From contig JALDNG010000090.1 of NCBI GenBank assembly GCA_024349245.1, positions 716,501-780,500 on the forward strand: a DNA stretch of 64,000 nucleotides. Reading direction: 5' to 3'. The notes under the pieces were generated by a model. The model made no database searches. It saw only the letters and a program-made list of their open reading frames with translations, and was not told the origin of the DNA. This stretch comes from Neodontobutis hainanensis. Lineage: Eukaryota; Chordata; Actinopteri; Gobiiformes; Odontobutidae. Within the stretch, counting starts at the first letter, position 1; every line of letters starts with the position of its first letter. Below, one piece after another: positions 39,894-51,512 of the stretch. The position numbers were made by a program, and so were the translations under genes.

Positions 39894-42800
39894 GTTTTGC
39901 TTTTTGTAGTTCAGAGAAAAAAATTATTCAAATTGCACTTAAAAAAAAAAGTTAATAATTAAGAAAGGGCTTGATCAAAACTCAAAGTACCTGAATGTCC
40001 TAAGCATTTTCAATGGGAAACTAAACTCATTGGTGATATCATATCGTAGTAATAAGATCCTACCAACAGTAAATGATATGCTAATGCTAATAGAACCCAG
40101 GTTCTATCTCTGGGGTCATTTTTCTCATGGCCCACGGCTACCTCCCTGCAGAGCTACACCAGACCTTTTCTAAATGTTTTTACAGCCTGTAGAAACTGAC
40201 CTTCTGTCGTCAAATGGGGGGATTGCCTCTTTAATAAATGACCACAGGTGTCATTTCTTTGCAAAACGCGGCCATTATTCTCATTTCCAAAGGTCGCTTG
40301 TCAGGAGAATGTTAACATAAATGTTGTGAGTGTAAGAGCAAATAACACGAGCCGTCGAGTCAGGTGAGCTACTACTGTCTGACATGAGAGACACTTTGTT
40401 CTACTCCTACCAGTACCATACTGTTAATGAACATGTAGCACTTATTGGGCCAAATATAGAGGTGTTATTAAAATCACAATTTACTTAGCAGTGCAGAAAT
40501 AGGATCACTTTGTTGGTATTAACTCCTGTGTGTGCTCTGACACCTGCTGGGTTTGTGCACCTTGTCAAGAACATTAACATGAAAATATTAAGGTCTAATC
40601 CCAATTCTGTAATTTAACCCTACTCCTTGGCCCTCCAAATTATAGGCTACCCCTAAGAATTGGGACATCACACCTGTAGGGAGATAGATGTATTTCATAA
40701 TACATAAAGATATAAAGATATACTGTATACAAAATATAAGGTTTTTAAAATATGTCATAAAACATAACATATACGGTAGTACAAATATTCATAATATAGG
40801 CTATACATAATTTTGTGTAGTTTAAAATGCAGAATATATTTATACACATTATGATACTATAAGGTCTAATAATACACCCGTCATTTTCATAAGCGTACTA
40901 TAAACATTTTATTGGGAGTATTTTGACTTGAGTCTTGCTCAGAACAGTATCAGCTGCTGTTTTCTCACTTCCTGTCAGACATGAGACACTGAAGGATGTC
41001 TCATGTCTGACACAACCACTAAACCACTACAAAACTCTCTGGAGAGAAAAAAGGGGACACCACTTGGTCTCTTGTGAACGCACAATACAAAGGCTAAGGG
41101 GCAGGGGTAAGTTAGAGAATTGGGATTCCGTGGCCAGTTTCACGGATGCATTTTCTAATTTATAGCAATATACAGATTTTAAACTTAGGCAATATACAGA
41201 AGTTTATGCAAGATAAACCCTTTCCAAAGCCCCCATATCTTTGCTGCAACAATCATCTATTTCCTTCTCGAGATATATAACATGGACGAAGCTGGCTTTA
41301 GACTTTTAACCTTTGCTTTTAAATAATATAACATATTAAGGAACAGAACAGAATGCACTTGAATGATCTTCTTTGTGCATTATTAAATTCTAAGTAAAGG
41401 CCATTTAAAGTTTAACTTAATTTTTTGTATAAATGAATAAATGCTTGTAAATAACACTAAGACAACTAACTTAGCTTGTTTTAAACAAACCCAGTCCCTC
41501 TGAAAATGGATTGATTGAATTGATTTAATACAGATTTTATTCCACACTGTACTGGATTATCTATCTCTACTTAGACCTTTGCAATGTAGCAGTCTCATAT
41601 GTAACAACATACAGCAATGTATCATCTCCATCTATATACTGTATGTGCTATGGAGCTCTTTACCTTGAAAACCCTAGACCTTAGAAAAAATTGCAGCAGC
41701 ACAATATATAATGCATGGGAATTACTATTTTGTGATATTGTTTTACTTTACTAACATTTTTGTACCAGCTGTAACATCCCACTTTACGCAAGATGAGAAA
41801 GGTCATGTTTCATATCTTAGGTGGCCAGAAAGTTATGTGACCTTTTTACTCTTCTCTTTACTCTTTCTCTTGGAATGACAGTGTGGAAAAAGGCAGAGGG
41901 AAAAAATGGTAAACTGAAGGGTAGAGAGTAGGGTTATTCTATACAGCATGTAATGGTAATGTAGTATCTATGGGCTGATAATGCAATACCTTTGACCTGA
42001 CATAATGGTCATTTGAAAACATTACAATGGAACCCATTTTTACATTTCTTACTTTTTTCGACACTATTTTTTGCTAATCTATTTACAATGAGCTAAGTCC
42101 GCAATAGCCTTGCAATAAAAATGCTGCATAAATATCTATTTTTGGCGTATATCAGGGCCTTGTTTTGATATTTTAATTCAAAACTGATAGGAATTTAAAA
42201 TCAAAATGTATTACCCAAAATCAATAGTCCATATTTTTTTGTAATGTTTTGAAAATCTAGATGTGCTTTTGGATTTTTGCTGTAATGCAGCGCATGCTGA
42301 GGAAATGCTGCAATTGACAAGAATGGAAGCGTATTTTCTGCAACTTTCGCAGACACGTGCTGTGTAAATTGGGTGTTTAGACACATGGCTTTGCTTAAAA
42401 CCAGGGACACATGGTCATACTATGAGGATGTTCTCTCAAATATAAAATTCCTCTACAGGTATCCTTTCTGGAGTAATAAGGAACAAGATGTTGGATGCTC
42501 TCGGACAATTTAAAAATTTTCTACTTCTTCTAATTCACCCAGAATTTAATGCACTTTAGTAATTTTTGTTCCTGCCAAGGACTAAACAACTTAGTGCAAC
42601 AGCTAGATTCCCACTCCCACTGAAGTCTAACTATTAGCAAGATCTAAGCCAAAGTCTATCTTTTAAAAACAGCCCCTGGAGTAATTCCTCTCAGTAGACT
42701 TGAGATTGATTTGTGAAGGGCGTTCAGTCTAGTTTCAATGATCAGAAAACTTTGGATGATCAATACTTGTGCTGTTTATCTATTTATTTTCCCCAAGGAT

Positions 42801-45604
42801 CTAAATTCCATTAGATATTTCTAGCAAACTGCAAGAAAAAGCAGAAGTTTTGTTTTTTATCACTTTTCCAATCTCCAAAGAAGGTCAAAGAAACGCTGGC
42901 TTCTTAAAGCGGCTCACTTGAATTATGTCTCCTGACCGGGCTGTCAAAGCCACTTAGGGGCTCACCATTTCCAGCTGGCAGCCTTCCAAAGCTCCTATCA
43001 TGATAGCCACAGAATTATATGGAAGAAAGGCTTGGCACTGGCCTGTGTGTTGATGGTAATTGTTCTTAGCCTGTAAAGAGTAAACACTGGCCTTATAAAT
43101 AATAAAACAAATTACGCCTTGGATGTTTGTGGGCATGTGTGTGAGAGAGAATAAAAGAAAAAATGGAAAATAAAATGTGTTGTGTGTTTGTTTAGAGACG
43201 CTGAGGCTGGCTGTCATCATCGGCGTGGCAGTAGGGGCCTTCCTTGCTCTGTCCATTCTGCTGGGGACACTCAGCGCTTTCTGCTGCACGCGATTCCAGA
43301 GAAGTAAGATCACACACAATGTACAATATATTCCCCTAAACCTCAATTGGATGAAAAGTCTCTTATGTACGTACTGTGATGTTGGATTCTCTAAAGGCCT
43401 TTTTACAGTTATGGTTCAAGATCAGTGGTGAAAGGGATCTTTCTGATACAGTGAGATCAATAAAACACAGATCATAGGTCTACCATCATACAGATCATCA
43501 TCTATAGGTGATGCTGTGATCAACACCACTTTACCAAACAAATAACAACAAAAACCTGCACGGACACAATTGCCGCTGATCATGCTTGTTAGTTTTGTGT
43601 CTGAGTTGCCACCGACTTGCTCTGACGTAACCTCTGACGCCAACAGTAATCTCGTGAGCCCAAGGTGGCGGCAGTTAGTTTTTACTAACTTTAGCAGTCT
43701 GCATGGACTACAAGGTCTGAGTGAATGATGGGAAATGATGTCCTGTCAGCGTGAGCAGTCACAGCTGATTGGACATGAGCTCTGCCCCCCTTTCCTCCAC
43801 ACAACACCTTTTATTCATTAGAATCTATTCTAGACAAATAACCAACTACAAACCAGTGAAAACTGTTTAGGCATTTATCAAATATGGAGAACACATTATT
43901 AAAATCAACTTAATGAGATAGATTTGTCTTATTTCAAACTTTATGTTTTCAAAGCCTACTCAACAGTTGAAATACTATATTAAGCTATGGCATAAACAGT
44001 TGTTGGTCATCTTACTTTAAAAAAGTAATTAGTTACAGTTACATATTACTTCTACCACAAAGTAATTGAGTTAGAAACTCAGTTACCACATTGTAAAATT
44101 AATTTGTTACTCTGAAAAGTAACTGAATTTTTCTATTTTCTGTAACACTATTATGTTCTATAACATCTTTAATATTAAAGATGTTTATAGTAACTATATA
44201 AAAACACTATATACAGTATTTTAGAACATTTGGTCATTATTTGAACTCTATAGATTGCACTCTGCCTTATGATATACAAAGAAATAAAAAAAATATATTG
44301 AAAATAAAATTTATGTGCAAAATTAAGACACACAAATGTGTCATGGGCAACAGAAACATTGCTGGCCTGGTCATAACATCTGCTGCCTGTGGCCATTCTT
44401 TACATTTTTTAAAATATATTCAGCAGCAAACTAAGCACATAATCATGAATTAAAGGCAGAAGAGCAGTTAAAAAACTTAGATGCCCATGATAAAAAAAAA
44501 TAACCATATGCACCACATATTTTGCATACCACATTTTTGTTCCACTGTTAATGAGTTTAGAGAAAAACAACAATGAACAATGAACAAATGCAGCAGTAAA
44601 ATTAAAAAATAAAAAATATTGATTTGGAATAGTCATTGTTGTTGTCATATGGAAAGTCTCACATAGTACAGTTAAATGCAGTGTAAATGCTAAAGATCCA
44701 TATTCTAACCGGTTACTGTTAGGCAGTGGCTCTCAAACTGTGTATGAGTACCATCCTATGGGCTGATAATATGTCGAGGGGCTAATAACGTAATAGCCTT
44801 GAATTGACACTACTATGTTTCATTAATTCATTTTCAATCGCGCTTAGTCCCATTAGGGGTCACAGATGACTGAAGCCTTGGTCCATTTCTTAAATCATTT
44901 TGGAAAGATTACACTCTCAAATTCATTTTTTTAATATGATTTCATGTTTCTAAAATGTGACTATGACTTAAACAGACAGCTGAAACACAAGAATTGTAAA
45001 TTGTGAATAAAGAGCGCAACAAATTATTAGCACACACAGCACTAAGAGCAAGTATTATCTTGGATATTGTAATATTTTTTGTAGTAGCAGACTCCAAAAG
45101 GCCATTGTTATAAAATACATGTGCTGTTTTGTGACTCTTTTGCCCTGCTATCATTGAAACATTTACCCTCTCATGCCTCTGGGCTTGAATTGCAAAAAAG
45201 ATGATGTAAGTGCAGTTATGAAAATCTATGTATTTGCATGGTCAGTTTTGCAGAATCAAAGGTTACACCAACAGCACTGAAAGAAAAATCTATAATATTG
45301 ATCCTTAATGTTTTACAGAGTGGTATTCAGAGCTAGCTGGAGCTTCCAGTTCAATGGCATTTACTTTTCATTTGAGTTCATGAGAGCTGTGGCCTTCAGA
45401 TTCACTTCTCTTTAGTCTGAAGATTTTATTTTAGCCTTGAATAAATGCTGCTTTTTCGGGCAGTTTGTAAGTGTGATTTCTTATCTGTTACAGAAGACGT
45501 CCATCTGGTGATGTCGTCGCTGCCCGTGTCCCTGTCGCGCCCGAGAGATGGAAAAACAGAAAGTAAGGCTTATAATAAATAGTGTGAAGTGCGAAAGAGT
45601 TTAC

Positions 45605-45682
<78 letters not shown>

Positions 45683-48600
45683 TTTTTAAAATACTTTCTT
45701 TCAAGCTGTTTTACTGATGTTATTCATTAGAATTCTGTCAATGTAACTGAACAACTTGTTTGTAAGTTACTAAAGGGCAGTGGTTCTCAATTGGTCTCAT
45801 CTCGGAACACAAATTTTACCAAAATATTTAGTTGTGACTGAATTTTTACAGAACAAAGCAAAGTATAAAATAAAACAAATCAATATCCCTTAACCGTTTA
45901 CAGAAAACCTATAAGAAAAACCATACTTAACAGATGTGCGCTTCACAATCTAGATGTTTACTTGGATAAATGTGAATCCTGTCTTACAAACACCTACAAA
46001 ATATGGTTCTTGATTTGCTTCCAACTGAACTCTGGTGCGGTTTGATTCTAGTGTGGACAGCACGCAGACCACAGATGAGTCCAAACGGGAAAAGTGTCAT
46101 TGGCAACAAAAACAACACATAACTTTCCCGAGAATAGAAATTAGAAAACAAATCTATATTGTACATCACAAAAAATGTAAAAAAATATATATATATTTAA
46201 ATGAGGGCAAACTTGGAGCACTGAGAATGTAAATGTCTTTTTAGCATTTGGACTCACTGCATCATCTAATGTTTTTCTTGAGAAAAAGCTTTTTAAAAAG
46301 GCTTTTTGCTAATGGATCGAACTTAATGTATTGTTTGATGCCATATATATTAAGTGGACTACAAGTCTGAACACACCCTAAATCAAAAAGCATGAGTTGA
46401 TAGACATTAACTCTGTCTAAAACAAAGGGGGCTGATTTTGTTTTTTAGATAGAATCCTTTTCTCACGTTGAGAAAGCTGGAAAACAGACCAGAAACAATA
46501 TTTTTCATGTACTGCTTAATGCTGTATTTGACTGACTCATCTCTCTCTCACATCTACCAGCATTTACTTACATCTTTATTCTAGTTAATGGCATTGCATT
46601 GCATTGCTTTTTACTACAATTACAAATATTTTTTCAATAAAACTGTGCTTACACTGATAATGACCTAAATAATTTCTGCAATTTAGGCATAGAAGGACGC
46701 TTGAACCATTTGTTGAACAATATTTTTGCAACTTACCCCATGCCCATATGGCTCTTAAGTCAGCATGGTGTTGAACAGCTTAGAGAAGACACCTGTTGTA
46801 ACTGTTGTTAGCGGAATCTTCTCATTAAATGTCTTAATGATTTTATATTATTTGAAAATCTAAATTTTAATTGGTTATTGTTCTGCAAATGTCTGCTTTT
46901 CATTGTCATTTGCATATTTTTATCCATAGCATCACACACAAAGTAATTTTTAACATTTAAAGACATCTGTACATATCCTTTACATGTAATTTACTCACAC
47001 TTACAGAATTATTGGCGTTGTATGTGCATTCACACAACTTGCGTTCTACTTCTACAATAATGTTTACCTTGCTGGGTTCCCAAATGTGCCATACTGAGTC
47101 GATAAGACCGTTTGTACTTAACTGTTACTTTTTATAAAAAAGTTGCTAATCAATATTTCGTGCAGCCATCACACATCACACTTGTCACTAAAGTTGGAAG
47201 TTGTGTTCTATACAATATCCGCCTACACATTGCCTTTCAGATCGCATATCCTCTGAAGCACATATTTTCTTAGCCATGTTGTAGTGTATTTCAATTGAAT
47301 AAAAAAGTTGAAGTTGAGTGTACACCAGAGACTTGAGCCGCTGCCTACTGGCTCTGTACAAGGCTTCTGACAGAGAAGAGGCGGGAAATGTCTCAGAGAA
47401 GAAACCCATCTGAATTAAGGCAAACGTGGCAACAAGTGAAGCAGTGCAGTGCTTTTTGGACACATGCCAGAGTTTCCCAGTGATAGATATTTTCTCCATG
47501 AAAGTTGGCAGAAACACGGGAAATATGCAAAGAAGGCCACGTGTTGTGCATCATCAGTGCAAATACAGCAAAAAGTCCACCAGCCTTTGTATTCGAAGTG
47601 AAAACAATTAGCATCCGAGTACCTCCAGTGAACACACACACACAAAAAAAGAACATACTTTGTATTTTTCATGTTAAATGTAATTGATTATGCCTGAAGC
47701 ACTTGTGGATAGAATTACATTTAGTTAAAACATACCACAAGGCCACTTATGCAGTAAATAGCTGATGACCGGTCACTGCAAAACAAAGTGTGGGCTTTGT
47801 GCTGTTGTTATTGCCAGTAGCATAGCACTCGACAGTCGCTCTCTGCTAATGACAGACTTGACTTTAAGCTGTTGTAAAATATGATTTAAAAACATGACAA
47901 CAAACAATACCACATAACTGCCCTTATAATTAGGATAACAGGGTCGTTTTTTAATGCATTGGGTACAGCAGGTTCACTACTTTGATGTTCATAGCACATA
48001 TGTAACATTAATAGAACTAGCTATAATAATATGCATCCCTTAAAGTCAGGTCTGTTATGTTGTATACACCTCATACAGTACGCTTTCCCACTGATATTTT
48101 GAAAGCACAAAAAATATTTAGCATAACATTGTGTAATGACATTCTGTCCTATAAGTAGCGTCTGCCGATACTCAACATCGATTGGTTTGTTACTTGGTGC
48201 AAGTCTGATGTTGATGTTGACATGTTGTCAATATGTCATGGAGCTATTTTTCACTTAATTCACTTATTTTTCACCACACTTGTTACCAGCAGCACCAGCA
48301 TGAATAACAATGGCTAAAGACTATTTCATTTGTTGACAGTTTTTGAAACATTAAGGAAAGCTCATAATATATACATATCTTAAACAGTTGTACAGTACTC
48401 TAGTGACGTCAAAGGTGCCCTTCTGCTGCTGCAATTACAACACATTTTGGAAAGAAATAGTGACACGTGCTTCACTAGGCCACACAGTTGGCAGGACATA
48501 TTCCCATAAACATCATAGAAAGGAACTTTTATGGCCTGTCTTAAGAAAAGTAACCAAGTACTACAATTCTTCTGAAAACATGGACAACATCTTGCAAGGT

Positions 48601-51423
48601 CTCAGTCTAAAAGATAGTTGTAAGCTACTATAGACCGAGATGTACACATTAGTTGTGGAGTTCAGGTTTTTCTCCAACTAACACAATAGATCACATTCAA
48701 TTTAACCAACTTTGGTAATGAAGACCTTACAATCTTTTGCACTTTGACGTCAGCTTACTTATCGAGAACTTGTATAAACTCCATCTTGGTCACTGCTGCC
48801 TGCTCTGATCCTGATCAATAGCTGCAATCTAATAATGCAGCTGTGTGTAGCTGTTCTGAGAGCATGAATATAAAACGCCCAGCCTGTCACAATGATTAGT
48901 TTACTTTGTTCACCGCAGCAACAACAGGCTTTTGTAAAATAATCTTAAGTCTGCACTTCCTTTGCTCTTTTAGCCAACTTTCTTTTGGCATTTTGAAGCA
49001 CTGCAGTGTCAAAGGTTTGCACAGCTGTTGTTCTAAGTGCTGTCCGTGCAATATGTCGAGCATAGTAATCAAATAGGAGTCCCTAGGTACAGTGGCTGGG
49101 GCTCTTAGTGGTTTACAGTTGCAAAGGGAATACTTCTGAAGAACAGTAGGAAACTGAAGATGAAAAGAGCTTTTAACATGCAACACACAACATCTCCAGG
49201 GCAGGACTTTTATCTTTGTGCATTACCCTTTTTTACCAGGCTTCACATTGTGCAGAGCTGTTAAAATGCTTCTGAACCAAGACATTCTTTTTCCGAGTTA
49301 AACATTTAGGGTGCATTCACACCAGCTCTGTTTGGTCCGCTTTAATCAAACTCAAGTTTTTCCCTCTGAACATCTTGTCCGTTTAAGGAGATGTAAATGC
49401 ACAATCAAACTCTGAGGAAGATCAAAAAAATCAATGATATTTTTGCCATTTTTCAGAGAATATGAATGATAACAAAAAATTTGCCCAAATGACCTTGATC
49501 AAAGGTTTGCATATTGTGGTGATTTTGGCCTGATCACATGCACCCACGTTGACACAAACGAGTTTGAATAGAAAAATGTTTGGGATGGCAAAGAAAATAA
49601 ATTAAGTAACTTCAGCTGAAATACAGGACTCTCTGAAAAAAAGTGGTGTGGCTGAGTCAAGATGCACAATAAAGAGGCACTTGAAGAAAAATGGGCTGCA
49701 TGGTTGAGTCGCCAAAAGAAAGCTATTACTACACAAATGCCACAAAGCATCCCGCTTACAATACACCAAACAGCACAGAGACAAGCTTTAAAACTTCTCA
49801 AACAAAGTCATTTGGAGTAATGAGACCAAAATGTAACTTTTTGGCCACAACCATAAATGTTAAGTTTGGAGCGGAGTCAACAAGGCCTATGATGAAAAGT
49901 AAACCATTCCTACTGTGAAGCATGTTAGATCGCTGATGTCTTGGGGATGTGTGAGCTACAAAGGCTCAGTAAACTTGGTCAAAATTGATGGCAAGATTAA
50001 TGCAGCATGTTATTAGAAAATACTGGGGGAAAATTTGCACTCATAAGACCGGAAGCTGCGCATGGGATGTATTTGGATGTTCCAAGATGACAACAATCCA
50101 AAGCACAAGGCCAAGTCGACCTGTCATTGGCTACAGCAGCATAAAGTGAAGGTTCTGGACTTGCCATCTCAGTCTCCTGACCTCAATATCACTGAGCCTA
50201 AGGGGATCTCAAACGTGCAGTTCATGCAAGACCAAGAATTTACAGGCACTGGAGGCTTTTTGCCAAAAAGAATAGGCAGTTTTACTGTTTGAGAAAATAA
50301 AGAGCCTCATCCACAACTATTACAAAAGACTTCAATCTGTCATTGATGTTAAAGGTGGCACTACACGGTGGGTGTTAAGAGCTGGAAAATGTAAACCTTT
50401 GATCAGGATCATTTGGGTAGTTTCTGTGTCATTATGATTTAAAAAGAGAAAACACAATTGTTTGACAATCAATATCTTCACCCAACCACCAACTAACCAA
50501 AACATTTTTTGTGTTATTAAAATGACCCCCCCAAAATATCACAAATTCTGCCAGGTTATGTAAACTTATGAGCACAACTGTACTTGCTTGTCTAACACAA
50601 AAGGTCAGATACTAACCAGCTTGAGGGCAGAATATTGCACCTTTTGAGTTAGACATACTATGCGCTGGTCAGCAGTTTCCTGCTTGGACTGTAGTGCAAT
50701 TAAATGGCTTAGTTAAACAAGAATTGTTGCTCATCCTAAGTGTGCTTGTTATGGTAGTTACTGCAGCGTTGGCTTTGTACATTTGGTAGCTAAGCAGGGT
50801 AAGCCATGGGCCTTTTGACTCACATGGACTTTATTGAACAGTCAACAGGAACTAGTCAGCATAACATTGGTACCAAACGCAAAGTCCTTTGCTCTAACAG
50901 ATGTGAGGAGAGGTCTTGCATTTGAAGCTGCTACTATTGCAGTCCAAGAGAACAACTGTGAACCAATAGAGAATACAGGACCAATAAGCCGCACTGTTCC
51001 ATCTCGTCCCCTAGATCTCAAAGGAACCGTTTCGGCAAAAAATGACATCCGCGTTGAGATCGTCCACAAGGATCACAACGCAGCGAGGGAGAGTGAGGAG
51101 CACGCCAGCATGAAGCAGATGATGGTAAGTGAACACAATCTGATCTGTCAGCAGCCTGCCAGACACTATTCTTAATGAGGACTTGAGCTGGGCTTTGTGT
51201 TGACGATAAGTGCGCCTCCTGACATGTGCGATTACGCAGATTGACCGAGGGGAATTCCAACAGGAGCCAGTGCTCAAGCAGCTGGAGGTGCTCCAAGAAG
51301 AGGAGAAGGAGTTCCAGCACATTAAGGTACACACGCACGAACACAGGCAGAGCAATGTCAACTGAAGGTTAGCCAGAAAGATTTTTAAACCCATTCACAG
51401 AGGACATGCTCCAAATTATTTAT

Positions 51424-51512
<89 letters not shown>

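Larger units (their letters stand above)
39312..43195 (+). other. kirrel3 intron before the transmembrane exon, 3.9 kb
   Basis: Contains nested palindromes around a (TA)n tract (39787-39898), a miniature element with inverted ends (40594-41131) and the possible 27-nt microexon (41882-41908). The rest is AT-rich with nothing recognised. Confidence 0.8.
43304..45493 (+). other. kirrel3 intron between transmembrane and cassette exons, 2.2 kb
   Basis: Contains a repeat with AAGTAATTAGTTACAGTTAC motifs (44010-44135), a hAT-end-like CAGTGGCTCTCAAACTGTG near 44726, and an antisense SINE tail (44819-44882). Nothing else was recognised. Confidence 0.8.
45563..51014 (+). other. kirrel3 intron after the cassette exon, 5.5 kb
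   Basis: Starts with a (TA)n tract 48 nt past the donor. It then holds a hAT-end-like CAGTGGTTCTCAA at 45779, a miniature element fragment (46000-46380), a short (GCATT)n run (46590-46607), a truncated miniature element (49307-49436) and a broken Tc1-like element (49437-50582). No further exon was seen. Confidence 0.8.

Noticed and set aside
40973..41012. MicroRNA precursor at the 16-bp hairpin (also 6346-6386 and 20543-20580)
   Set aside because: Stems of 15-16 bp with short loops are too small for a typical animal precursor, and no extension of the pairing was found.
45779..45792. Autonomous hAT transposon starting at CAGTGGTTCTCAA
   Set aside because: Only one end-like motif is present. 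No matching inverted end or transposase frame follows, so it was mentioned only within the intron description.
50062..50292. Intact Tc1 transposase C-terminal ORF
   Set aside because: Only about 77 codons are open. The SPDLN block is followed by a corrupted acidic region and frameshifts, so it is a remnant.
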